DNA of 27,586 nucleotides, taken from a virus. A model generated the notes under the pieces. That model did not search any database, was not told the DNA's origin, and was given only the letters and a program-made list of their open reading frames with translations. The stretch is taken from positions 1-27,586 of IMG/VR virus record IMGVR_UViG_3300013113_000699; one strand, 5' to 3'. A program made the translations under genes and the position numbers. This document shows positions 18,901 through 26,362 of this stretch, piece by piece; the first letter of the stretch is position 1; every line of letters begins with the position of its first letter.

Positions 18901-19436
18901 AAAAGCAGGCATATGGAACATTCGTAAAGTTTTTAAACGCATTTAAGGGAAAGATAAAGACAGACATCAGCCTATATGATCCTACGAATGCTAATGGTTA
19001 CATAAGTCGGGCAGGAAACAATGTGTCTGAAGTACAGAAGTTGCCGAACCAAACCAAAGCTCTGTTTCAATATTATGCCGATTTTCAACCAGGTGCCCAG
19101 CTCAGTGCAGGCGGCGATGCGATTTTCGCAGACAACATTACTAAAATTTTTACAAACGGTGCCTTTCGCGGCGATGAAAACACAAAAAGTGCGATGAGAT
19201 ATTTGTTTGAAACAATATTTATTCTAGAATGTTTCACAGGCTATGATTTAGACTCAGAAGGTAAACCTATTTTAGTAGAAAAGTGGGAACCACTAAACCG
19301 AACCAATATTGGCATTATAAATTCTGACAGGCTTCTTTGCAGACTAAAGAGGTACGAGAACGCACCGTATGGTATAACAGTTGATAGAAGCTCTCAATTG
19401 CCTTTGTATGAAGAATATTTTATTATGGAGCTTTAG
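15996..19436 (+). CDS. Large unrecognised virion-type protein (1146 aa)
   Basis: The gene starts two bases after the previous stop; GAGGGG about 13 bases upstream is a weak ribosome binding site. No signal peptide or membrane span is seen. The N-terminus is Pro/Ser/Asn-rich. Residues 255-330 are unusually Trp- and Gly-rich, with two W-x-G-E-W motifs at 268-272 and 286-290 and a MPDGTFMTDGVHR segment. A stretch around 395-420 (SLTRDMSNNCRFLFSVDIAS) and the C-terminal third (AALLTDYVADNYDLIVVPKV; YFIMEL at the end) look globular and ordered. There are helical segments near 575-600. The size and position among virion genes suggest a baseplate or tail component, but I recognise no family and see no enzymatic motif. 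Confidence 0.72.
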   Translation: MALPSNEEFFGSLLPSPSISKITLQLSGNPPRRLNPHIDPPGETSTLGLTEGSERTSNPSNLNVLLNVTIKELARNLQNSWLSTLNNLPNTQNNSTQPLDLAGYVKIKVLQNTDAGLTEQILNSISTSTDPLDGLLNNSGGVKSQYDGKLDLEEKSLSDIVGDPTKSSVSVANQPAFFNIPYSLSFELLKKNPSYLCYFCWAELDLVALAARFNFDAQSLGNPAIRSKIKHQIVIRGGNTVKFVDVFKTPSGKIWEGDIRDEENNVAWAGEWFTPPGTARSSNPVWMGEWLKDGKKYQAASTGYHQMPDGTFMTDGVHRAGLSEPIEKFLVTRERVTDIKIQDFRTSEKIDKLSLDFSILENKLKKDLPLAAKMRTANVSLESPVKYFSDISLTRDMSNNCRFLFSVDIASIMQNNSMFGNLFVKPTTKAECVTNTKILSMKLHRVRVKGSPEAGSSVLRGPSGKPKKFSEPSDLHGTVLTVQGQNSPVNNYTTDGDDLILEASYNNVGDLVSISRDGQGSVIQEELGINPSGDQEFIKFYSGTDMSVKHKTDGYYQYRLVLELEDGAVQYLVDSINQLNEAKLKLTEYYSQASKLGSSQIKTARTNPHIQQAYSQPENDQKPGFFDPATNRFTEEFRKFTSDPAPDGWRQTEGGGNNPPWISVAQTYVDIIFKLGDYGRPNPNERINLIDSLTNYMSPETGNIEGILKVFQLIDTLQDILSKEIGASTSAPDGLSSKPTNQNQNKRLTLSGKTVMAAPLETKDSTIPVTRVDYTFSNVFNSNLPKNVGIQVFPIGGVQGIQRVSPNLASSGLRKISKLDFETYVENEKAKIFNIQPNTTILLNFKIDNTMQTYGVTDVDYTYFTPSILKTEQQTINLNSDAGTPTVSEQAFGATQVIDSFGVSPETRKKSIELAALLTDYVADNYDLIVVPKVEPLPATSFQVGLISHIPPNRVDSYDASRSEASLNEKQAYGTFVKFLNAFKGKIKTDISLYDPTNANGYISRAGNNVSEVQKLPNQTKALFQYYADFQPGAQLSAGGDAIFADNITKIFTNGAFRGDENTKSAMRYLFETIFILECFTGYDLDSEGKPILVEKWEPLNRTNIGIINSDRLLCRLKRYENAPYGITVDRSSQLPLYEEYFIMEL

Positions 19437-19444
19437 GAATAAAC

Positions 19445-22400
19445 ATGGTAGATTTTAGAAGACAATTTTCATCGGCAATACATCCAGAAATTAAAAAATT
19501 ATCTGTGATAAATCCAACTATCCAAACCGATATTAACGATTTTCGTTCACAAACTTCACGAGGAGCAAGCAATGTTCAATCTTATGCACCTCAAAATTTA
19601 GATCTTATTCGATGGAAGCTAGGAAGATATTGGACCAACCAGGGTGATTGGAGTTATACACTTGATGAGTGGGGAAATATCGGGGATGCCCCCAACACTA
19701 TTTGGAAATTTATAACATCCACGACCGAACCATGTGGATCTCCCAACGCACCTTGCGCACAAGGCGAGAAAAAAGAATTAATAAAGGTAGAGAGAAACAT
19801 AAGATATGGACTTATAGACCCTAATAATCCTCCAAATGGTGATGCTGCTTGGCTATGGGTTGTCGATTCAGATCAGAACACATATTATTCCCCTGAAGAA
19901 GTCTCACAAGGAGCACCATCCTTCGCAGGTCAACAGGGAGTCTCTGTTTTCGGAAACCCATCTGTTGGCGTTCGAGGAAAAGTTTTTTATGATCATGTGT
20001 GTGAATTAGAAATTCCACACAAGAAAAAAACTATTGATAATGTTGAATTTGGTGCAGTGAGAGTCGCATATGAGGAGATTAAATCCTTTTATAATTTCTA
20101 TGTTGGGTCATATGAATGTATTATCGATGAACCAGCAGTTGATGAAAGAGTGTTGCCCAACCTATATGCCTTCTTGTTGGTTCAACAGAGTGCCGACAAT
20201 GTTATAATCAAAAACGATCCGTCCTCGATTGACACTGTGTTCGAACAAAACGTGACGCTTAATAAAAGAATCTCCGGAAGCTTATTTGCCACAGATGCAA
20301 ATGGCGTTGCTCTTACGGAGACAACCTTGGCGGACATGCGAAACAAAGGCAAATCTTTGGGTAAAGCCACATCCGAAGGGCAGTATTTCGATAAGTATGC
20401 GAACAACTATCATGGATTTGGAAATAACACTTCCGACCAAGCCTACACGAAAAAGCTTACAAACTTGGTCGTTCCCATGTCTGACTTAAACTTGTATAAA
20501 GATTTTAATGAAAAGAAGTTTAACTTCCCGATGGCTGTTGACGTTTCTTTTTCCACCGATGTAAATACACAATTTGCGACAGCCCTAAAAGACTCTCGCT
20601 TGAGTAGCTTGTTTGCCAGTTCTATTATTACTGGATCAGAAAGGGCACCCGGCGAGTTGGATTATGAAGAACCATCTTTTGATATTAGAAATAAATTAGA
20701 CTTTGACAGATCCACTTATACTGACGAATATTATCGTACCGCGACCTCTGATCAGAAAAGACCACTTGCTTGGGTGTGGTTTGGGAGGAAGGACGTTCCT
20801 GGTCCAAATCCTTGGGGAACAACTGGTGGAATTTGGACACCAATTTCAAACCTTGAGCATGTTTCTTATGAAGATATCAGTCGCGGAATTGAAGCTGAAG
20901 GTGATAATTCTTTCTTCGTGGGAGACACAGTTATTATCAAGCGCGGCGCAAGGTCAAGCGGTCAAGAGAGGCTCAATCAAGTTGGGCAAATTATTGGCTA
21001 TACTTCTCATGGTAGATCTGAACTCACCACCATCGCCCCCGGTAATTGGGTTCCATTTTTAGATAGAGGTGTGTCCTTTCCCGAAGATGTTTCTAAATTA
21101 AGAAATAAGGAGACAGCGTTTGATAATATACAAGCGTTTGAGGTTTATGGAACCCAAACCGATATTCAATCGCAACGTCCCCAATATAAGAGGAAAGGAA
21201 ACTATATCCTCTCAAACCAGCCAGATAAAGATAAGACTACCGCCGAACTAAAACAGTGGGACATCACCAAATGGATCGACACCTTAGCAACAGATCCTAC
21301 GTATGGCAACCATGATATGTCAGAGATAACTTATCTTGGTCCATACAGTCAAGAAATCCAAGAGGCACAAGCGCAAGGAAGCCAGAATTTCTTAAGAACT
21401 TTATTAACCGTCATATTAGCGGGAAAATTTCAACAACTAGTGGATGAAAAGACCAGAACCTTCGCACAAATATTAGATGGAAAAAAGGCTTATTCTGAGA
21501 CTGTTTTTTATAAGGTTGAGAAGTGGGCTTTAAATAACGCTGGCGATGAAACAGGATCTAAACCAATTCAGTCTTTTTACTTGCCGAACTCAAATGATGT
21601 TGATGTCCACAGATATATTGATACTCAAATCAAGTATGGAAAGAAATATCGGTATAAAGTTTTTGCTTATCAAGCAGTCTTTGGAACAAGATATCGCTAT
21701 GTCTTAAACAGAGTTCCAAATGAGCCTGGTGTTCCAGGCTCTGCCGACGCGAACGACAATAAAGGAACCGGCGTTATAGACGCAGGTCAAGCAGAGATTT
21801 GTGTCTTTACTGCACCATCTGTTAGGTTGATTGAGGTTCCATACACCGACCAAGATGTCGTTATAATGGATTCTCCACCAATCTGGCCAGGCGTGGATAT
21901 TCTTCCTTACATGAAGAAAAACAATCAAGTCTTGTTTCTTTTTCAAGGCAACGTTGGAAACTATAGATTAGATCCGATTAATGTCTTGAGAGACGATTAC
22001 GATGAAGTATTAAAATTAAGAGAGGCGCAAGATATATTTCGCGGTCCAATTGAGTATAAAAGTGATGACCAAGCCCGCAAGTTTGAAGTGTTCAGAACAA
22101 CCATCGCCCCAACAACATATCAAGATTTTTCCAACTGGAAAATGGGTGAAGTTGAAACAAATGCTGCAAATCCGCTACAGCCATTAAAAGCTGCAACGTC
22201 AGCTGGGTTTGTGGATAACATAGTTCCAAACACTAAATACTATTATATGTTTAGAAGTGTGGATGTGCATGGGCACACCTCCAACCCATCACCAGTTTAT
22301 GAAGTTGAAATTTCTGATAATGGTGGTGCGCCAGTTTTATTGACTCAAGTTCACCCATTGATAAGGCGCAAAGAACCACCACAAGCACCATCCAAGTGTG

Positions 22401-22681
22401 CGAAAAAATACATTTATATTACTCCGAATACTTCGCAATTGCAATTGAATCGACAAGAATCGGGCTTAATAGATCCGGTAACTGGTGGCAAGGTTTCCGC
22501 AATCCCAGAAGGAACTAAGCCTGCGCTTGGTTTGACAGAGGAAGTAGTGTGGGGGAAAAAATTTAAGATTCGGTTGGTTTCGAAACAGACTGGCAAGAAA
22601 ATAGATTTTAAAGTAGAATTCAAAACAGAGCACGAAGAAGCAACCAATCAGGGAAGCTTACAAGGACAAAAAATATGTTAG
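19445..22681 (+). CDS. Large virion-type protein (1078 aa) with C-terminal fibronectin-III-like domains
   Basis: The start is supported by TAGGAA at the end of the previous gene, about six bases before the ATG. The N-terminal 200 residues hold DLIRWKLGRYWTNQGDWSYT, a Trp-rich region (AAWLWVVDSDQNTYYSPEEV) and FGAVRVAYEEIKSFYNFYVG. The middle contains a mixed alpha/beta region (PMAVDVSFSTDVNTQFATAL). Two stretches look like fibronectin type III domains. The first, around residues 680-760, has ETVFYKVEKWALN then IKYGKKYRYKVFAYQAVFGT. The second, around 879-970, has KFEVFRTTIAP then VPNTKYYYMFRSVDVHGHTS and NPSPVYEVEI. Such domains are common on phage tail proteins and often mediate weak surface contacts. 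The family as a whole is not recognised. Confidence 0.75.
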   Translation: MVDFRRQFSSAIHPEIKKLSVINPTIQTDINDFRSQTSRGASNVQSYAPQNLDLIRWKLGRYWTNQGDWSYTLDEWGNIGDAPNTIWKFITSTTEPCGSPNAPCAQGEKKELIKVERNIRYGLIDPNNPPNGDAAWLWVVDSDQNTYYSPEEVSQGAPSFAGQQGVSVFGNPSVGVRGKVFYDHVCELEIPHKKKTIDNVEFGAVRVAYEEIKSFYNFYVGSYECIIDEPAVDERVLPNLYAFLLVQQSADNVIIKNDPSSIDTVFEQNVTLNKRISGSLFATDANGVALTETTLADMRNKGKSLGKATSEGQYFDKYANNYHGFGNNTSDQAYTKKLTNLVVPMSDLNLYKDFNEKKFNFPMAVDVSFSTDVNTQFATALKDSRLSSLFASSIITGSERAPGELDYEEPSFDIRNKLDFDRSTYTDEYYRTATSDQKRPLAWVWFGRKDVPGPNPWGTTGGIWTPISNLEHVSYEDISRGIEAEGDNSFFVGDTVIIKRGARSSGQERLNQVGQIIGYTSHGRSELTTIAPGNWVPFLDRGVSFPEDVSKLRNKETAFDNIQAFEVYGTQTDIQSQRPQYKRKGNYILSNQPDKDKTTAELKQWDITKWIDTLATDPTYGNHDMSEITYLGPYSQEIQEAQAQGSQNFLRTLLTVILAGKFQQLVDEKTRTFAQILDGKKAYSETVFYKVEKWALNNAGDETGSKPIQSFYLPNSNDVDVHRYIDTQIKYGKKYRYKVFAYQAVFGTRYRYVLNRVPNEPGVPGSADANDNKGTGVIDAGQAEICVFTAPSVRLIEVPYTDQDVVIMDSPPIWPGVDILPYMKKNNQVLFLFQGNVGNYRLDPINVLRDDYDEVLKLREAQDIFRGPIEYKSDDQARKFEVFRTTIAPTTYQDFSNWKMGEVETNAANPLQPLKAATSAGFVDNIVPNTKYYYMFRSVDVHGHTSNPSPVYEVEISDNGGAPVLLTQVHPLIRRKEPPQAPSKCAKKYIYITPNTSQLQLNRQESGLIDPVTGGKVSAIPEGTKPALGLTEEVVWGKKFKIRLVSKQTGKKIDFKVEFKTEHEEATNQGSLQGQKIC

Positions 22682-22696
22682 AAGTAAAAAAACAAA

Positions 22697-22704
22697 CTAT
22701 TTAT
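22697..22704 (+). promoter_or_regulatory. CTATTTAT motif before the 22724 gene
   Basis: An octamer CTATTTAT lies in the 42-base spacer, 19 bases before the ATG at 22724. TAGGAGA, the clearest ribosome binding site in the window, is at 22713-22719 between them. The spacer is one of the two longest here, so a separate transcription start is plausible. No -35-like element is required for T4-type late promoters. The assignment rests only on motif recurrence and position. Confidence 0.35.
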
Positions 22705-22723
22705 ATGAAGATAGGAGATATTT

Positions 22724-23704
22724 ATGGCATTTTTAGATAATAGTGGAGACATTATTCTCGATGCAGTATTAACTGATACTGGAAGATTTAGGTTAGCAAA
22801 GGGCGACGGCTCATTTAAAATCGTAAAATTCGCTCTTGGCGACGACGAAATTAATTATGGCTCATACAATAAAAACCATGCAAGCGGGAGTGCATATTAC
22901 GATTTAGAAATCTTGCAAACACCTGTTTTGGAAGCTTTCACAAACAATACCTCCACAATGCGAACTAAACTGATTTCGATTCCACGAACAAATTTATTGT
23001 ATTTGCCCGTGATGAAATTATCAGGACCAACAACCACTCAAACCAGCGGCAGCACCGAATATGGTGGAAATTTTGTTGTCTGTGTCGATCTCGCCACGGC
23101 AGGTGACGCGAACAATCCTGGGGTTTTAAATGGTACTGGAGCAAATAACGTCACCACTGGTGATACGAAAATCAAAGGCTTCTTAAATGGTTATGAACCC
23201 CAGTCCAGAGCAGGGGGTGCCATTCAAGTAGCGCAAGGTTTAGATACAACGGAGATTCCATCACAATACACTTTAGATGCTGATCTAGTAGAGACTCAAT
23301 ATATTATAGAAATGGATAATAGGCTCGGTTCAATAGTAAGTTCCGGCGAGGGCAACGCCTTCACGCGAGCAAATGTATCATTTATTGATGATGATAATAT
23401 TGCAAGCTATTATTTGTCACTAAACACTGATCCTAATTTTGTGGTGAATATTCAACCATCCTTCTCCAATGTATCGATTTCTGGTCCGAGAGGAACATCA
23501 CTTACTTTCGACATTCAAGCCTCTACCGATTTAGCAACCAGCACTTACCTTTTTGAACAGCTAGGGAGCACAGGCTACAACGCGATTGGTGGATTTGGTG
23601 AACCGACCCCAATGCGATATATTGATTCAATTATTAAAATCACTGGTGCAACCACCGGATATACTCTCAATATTCCAGTAAGGTATATCAAAAAGATAGT
23701 ATAA
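22724..23704 (+). CDS. Virion-type protein (326 aa), N-terminal module shared with the 14905 gene
   Basis: Residues 10-50 read IILDAVLTDTGRFRLAKGDG, then FKIVKFALGDDEINYGSYN, which aligns with the N-terminus of the 362-aa protein at 14905 (shared L-D/I-D, LT, G, L, KG, DD, I-Y). The body is beta-looking and Thr/Ser/Asn-rich (KLISIPRTNLLYLPVMKL; GPRGTSLTFDIQAS), and the end is TLNIPVRYIKKIV. There is no signal peptide or catalytic signature. The start is well fixed by TAGGAGA at 22713-22719. The neighbours are large tail-type genes on one side and the paralogous 368/380-aa pair on the other. A repeated structural subunit of the tail or its decoration is plausible, but I do not recognise a described family. 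Confidence 0.75.
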   Translation: MAFLDNSGDIILDAVLTDTGRFRLAKGDGSFKIVKFALGDDEINYGSYNKNHASGSAYYDLEILQTPVLEAFTNNTSTMRTKLISIPRTNLLYLPVMKLSGPTTTQTSGSTEYGGNFVVCVDLATAGDANNPGVLNGTGANNVTTGDTKIKGFLNGYEPQSRAGGAIQVAQGLDTTEIPSQYTLDADLVETQYIIEMDNRLGSIVSSGEGNAFTRANVSFIDDDNIASYYLSLNTDPNFVVNIQPSFSNVSISGPRGTSLTFDIQASTDLATSTYLFEQLGSTGYNAIGGFGEPTPMRYIDSIIKITGATTGYTLNIPVRYIKKIV

Positions 23705-23714
23705 AGGATAAATA

Positions 23715-24821
23715 ATGGCAACCACATATAAAACATTTTTAAATAACGACATCACCTCAACAAAGACACTGTTGCACGAAGCAATCCCTTTGACCGGCGC
23801 ACTAGTGTCCGGGACTTATGGCACATTTCCAAATGGCGACAACATTAAAAACTATGCCCACGGAATGTTCCAGAGTATTTATGATTATCCTTATTTAAGT
23901 TCTTCTGCGAATCATATCTTTGATTTGACTGTTGGATACTCCGGAATTACAGGTGCAAAAAGTGCCCTATCTTCTTCTAGCAATGTCCAAAATTCCAAAA
24001 AAATAAATATGTATAACCAAATGGCGCAAGTCTTGATGGGGTATGATCAAAATGGAAACATCCTGCCATTTGATCGTGATGGCAATATTACTGGCGGCGG
24101 GGAAAAAATCCTCGACGCAGTGTTTATTAATTTTGGTCGCCTATTGGGGAAAGACGAATTAAAGAAAGGTTCGTTCTCTCTTACTCTGGGCACCGGCTCA
24201 TATGCTAAGGCGAACAGCCACAGGATTGTAATTCAAGATACAAATGCCCAAAATGATTTTCGAGTAAACTCACCTGCTGGTGAATATGGAATTCTTTCAT
24301 GTTCAAGCGGCGGGTCGGGTGTTGATACATCTTGCGGTTTAATTTTTTATCAAGCTGGTGTCGCGGTTGTTTCAAGTTCAGTCTTTCAACAAACCACTGT
24401 CGGCGGAATCTTGGGGTCAACCTCTGGCTCTAAAGCAGGGGCTGGATATGTAGATTTTGGAGAACACGCTGGAGAAGCATCAATAAGGGAAGTGATGAAA
24501 ACTTCTGCTATAAGCGGTTCTTGTGACGACTTTCGCCACCGCATTTATAATATGAGTTTCAACAACACCACAGAATTGAATTCTACAATTCACTTTTGTC
24601 GAATTAATCACAACGATTATAACTATAGCGCGAACCCAACATATCTAAGTTCAAGCAAGATTGTTGTAAAGAATAATACTCAAGATGCTCCGGTTTCCTA
24701 TATTACAACTGTTGGATTATATTCCGCAGATAACGAACTTTTGGCTGTTGCAAAACTTTCCGAACCGTTAAAGAAAGATCCAACAAATGAAATGACAGTT
24801 CGTGTTCGTCTTGATTATTAA
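23715..24821 (+). CDS. Virion-type protein (368 aa), paralogue of the next gene
   Basis: The gene starts 10 bases after the previous stop, with AAAGGA at 23703-23708 as ribosome binding site. The N-terminal part (TYKTFLNNDITSTKTLLHEA) differs from its neighbour. From about residue 145 the two align: KGSFSLTLGTG here against KGTVSLKFYVSG there, GLIFYQAGVAVV at 208 against GGIVMYNEGFIIL at 213, and NPTY near both asparagine-rich loops. The last 36 residues align without gaps, with 11 identical by my hand count and most others conservative (VGLYSADNELLAVAKL versus VGIYDESKNLIAIAKM). Gly/Ser-rich beta structure suggests a fibre or decoration subunit. The function is unknown. Confidence 0.75.
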   Translation: MATTYKTFLNNDITSTKTLLHEAIPLTGALVSGTYGTFPNGDNIKNYAHGMFQSIYDYPYLSSSANHIFDLTVGYSGITGAKSALSSSSNVQNSKKINMYNQMAQVLMGYDQNGNILPFDRDGNITGGGEKILDAVFINFGRLLGKDELKKGSFSLTLGTGSYAKANSHRIVIQDTNAQNDFRVNSPAGEYGILSCSSGGSGVDTSCGLIFYQAGVAVVSSSVFQQTTVGGILGSTSGSKAGAGYVDFGEHAGEASIREVMKTSAISGSCDDFRHRIYNMSFNNTTELNSTIHFCRINHNDYNYSANPTYLSSSKIVVKNNTQDAPVSYITTVGLYSADNELLAVAKLSEPLKKDPTNEMTVRVRLDY

Positions 24822-24828
24822 CATGAAA

Positions 24829-24836
24829 CTATTTAT
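24829..24836 (+). promoter_or_regulatory. CTATTTAT motif in spacer before the 24845 gene
   Basis: This is an exact second copy of the octamer at 22697, in the 23-base spacer between the two paralogous genes, ending only eight bases before the ATG. There is no visible ribosome binding site between it and the ATG, which breaks the spacing seen at the other sites. A promoter here would give an almost leaderless message for the next gene. Confidence 0.25.
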
Positions 24837-24844
24837 CAATAGTT

Positions 24845-25987
24845 ATGCCTTATTATAAGTTCGGCTCAAATGATATTTTATACAACCAACTGAAGACACA
24901 CCCTCAGTCAAATTTTATCATTTACAATAATCAACTCTTTTATAACAACAAAGGGAACACCACAGGCTCGCACACTTCCAATGTTACGCTTGTTCCTTCT
25001 GGTTATATTAGTTTATACGAACTAAACGTTGATCGAAAATCAGATAATTTAATATATCCTTATGTTACTAAAGATGGAAGTTTAACGTCCTTTAGCACCG
25101 TTGGTACATCAAAGTTCAATAGCGACTTTGTTTATGGGGAGAGGATTACGGGAAGTTATCCTTTGTCCGCAAGCATTACTTCCACACGTTATGCGGAAGG
25201 CGCAGCAAGACCAAAGATAAATGCGCTAAGAAATGCTCTGAATTCTTATGAGATATTAAGTTATGATTATTCTTATAGCTCAAGCCTTGGCGATAAAAGT
25301 TCTCAAGAGTTGCGCCTCATAAGCATTCCTTCAATCTTTTATGGTTCCTCCATTCAGAAAGGAACGGTTTCGTTAAAGTTTTATGTCTCGGGCACCGAAG
25401 TTGCAGAATTAAAAGATAACACACGAAACGGTCAACTCAAACAAGTTGCATCCGGTTCTGGTGCTGATGCAGGAACTGTTGGTGGCATTGTTATGTATAA
25501 TGAAGGGTTTATTATCCTTACTGGAAGTTGGGGTCTTGCATCTCATACCGAAAATTATACTGGTGATGGCGCAGCCGAGCCGCGATGGATTGATTTTGCA
25601 ACCATGAGAAGTGGAGTGACTGGTTCAAGTTTTGCTCTGAATTTTAGCGGAACCCATTATGTCCCAACTATGACAATGTTCGCCGCAGCTGGCAAGGGAG
25701 AGCTTAACCACTCTAACAACCCAACGTATAAGAAATACGATGCTCAAACAAATTTTACAAATTATATATCTGGTGGGGCATCTTTTCGAGAAAACGAAAG
25801 CTCTATAGTAAATGTGGTGAGCAGTTCTTTTTCTGACACACAGGCAACTTTCCAAAAAACAACTTTTATAAACTATGTCGGGATTTATGACGAGTCAAAG
25901 AATTTAATTGCAATTGCGAAAATGGCAAATCCTGTTAGAAAAAGAGAGAATGACAATATTACATTTAAATTAAAAGTGGATTTTTGA
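24845..25987 (+). CDS. Virion-type protein (380 aa), paralogue of the preceding gene
   Basis: It is homologous over its C-terminal two thirds to the 368-aa protein encoded just upstream (see that entry for the aligned blocks), so the pair arose by tandem duplication. Its own N-terminus (MPYYKFGSNDILYNQLKTHP, then NFIIYNNQLFYNNKGNT) differs, which suggests the two attach to different partners or to each other. The protein is Ser/Thr/Gly/Asn/Tyr-rich and beta-looking and has no enzymatic motif. The start is chosen as the first ATG of the frame; no ribosome binding site is visible, so translation may depend on coupling to the upstream gene. The structural role is inferred from context. Confidence 0.75.
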   Translation: MPYYKFGSNDILYNQLKTHPQSNFIIYNNQLFYNNKGNTTGSHTSNVTLVPSGYISLYELNVDRKSDNLIYPYVTKDGSLTSFSTVGTSKFNSDFVYGERITGSYPLSASITSTRYAEGAARPKINALRNALNSYEILSYDYSYSSSLGDKSSQELRLISIPSIFYGSSIQKGTVSLKFYVSGTEVAELKDNTRNGQLKQVASGSGADAGTVGGIVMYNEGFIILTGSWGLASHTENYTGDGAAEPRWIDFATMRSGVTGSSFALNFSGTHYVPTMTMFAAAGKGELNHSNNPTYKKYDAQTNFTNYISGGASFRENESSIVNVVSSSFSDTQATFQKTTFINYVGIYDESKNLIAIAKMANPVRKRENDNITFKLKVDF

Positions 25988-25999
25988 TATAATGTAAGT

Positions 26000-26007
26000 C
26001 TATTTAT
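26000..26007 (+). promoter_or_regulatory. CTATTTAT motif overlapping the start of the 26006 gene
   Basis: Third exact copy of the octamer, in the 18-base spacer after the 25987 stop. Its last two bases are the A and T of the ATG at 26006. If it is a promoter it would serve the resolvase and primase genes rather than give a normal leader for this one. It may also be chance in AT-rich sequence. Confidence 0.2.
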
Positions 26008-26362
26008 GGTAATGAAAAAAGAATTTAAAAAATGGAGAAAATTTTTGCTTGAGAAAGACAAGAAGGCTCATGACATTTATGAGGCTGTTCTTTTTTTATC
26101 TATTGACCAATCAAAACCAATTGATCGAACCGAGGTTATGAACGAGATACGTGCCATCCCTGAAGTAACGACGGTATATCGCGAGAGAGAAATTTCTACA
26201 TCTAAAGTTTCTTTTGTTGGAGAATATATTATTCGATTCATCCTACCCGCTGCATCAGATTCCACCTCATATTATAATCGACAGTTGAAACCAAGACTTA
26301 ATTCTATTAAAGGTTTGGGGATTCAACGCGATGGTGGTTTTGAGAAAATAAGTGATCAATGA
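26006..26362 (+). CDS. Small conserved-looking phage protein of unknown function (118 aa)
   Basis: A charged N-terminal helix (KKEFKKWRKFLLEKDKKAHD) is followed by an alternating strand-helix pattern: IYEAVLFLSID, a helix TEVMNEIRAIPEVTTV, a strand VGEYIIRFILPA, and a last helix YYNRQLKPRLNSIKGLGIQ. This beta-alpha-beta order could be a ferredoxin-like fold, which is inference from pattern alone. A K-W-R-K-F-L opening is something I associate with small phage proteins of unknown role. The start could be ATG 26006 or ATG 26012; neither has a clear ribosome binding site. The stop overlaps the resolvase start in an ATGA junction, so the two are probably translated together, and the protein may belong with the DNA-processing genes rather than the virion set. 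Confidence 0.65.
   Translation: MVMKKEFKKWRKFLLEKDKKAHDIYEAVLFLSIDQSKPIDRTEVMNEIRAIPEVTTVYREREISTSKVSFVGEYIIRFILPAASDSTSYYNRQLKPRLNSIKGLGIQRDGGFEKISDQ

Noticed and set aside
22682-22723. Possible transcription terminator between the 1078-aa and 326-aa genes
   Set aside because: The spacer has A and T runs but no GC-rich inverted repeat, so it does not look like an intrinsic terminator. No other spacer does either.
23707-23714. GATAAATA, one base from the T4 late promoter TATAAATA
   Set aside because: It ends immediately before the ATG at 23715 and overlaps the AAAGGA ribosome binding site, so transcription from it would leave the gene without a leader. More likely simple spacer sequence.
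24823-24858. 11-codon open frame starting at ATG 24823 and overlapping the start of the 380-aa gene
   Set aside because: No ribosome binding site, very short, and AT-rich chance sequence. A coupling role for the next gene's translation cannot be excluded but is not supported.
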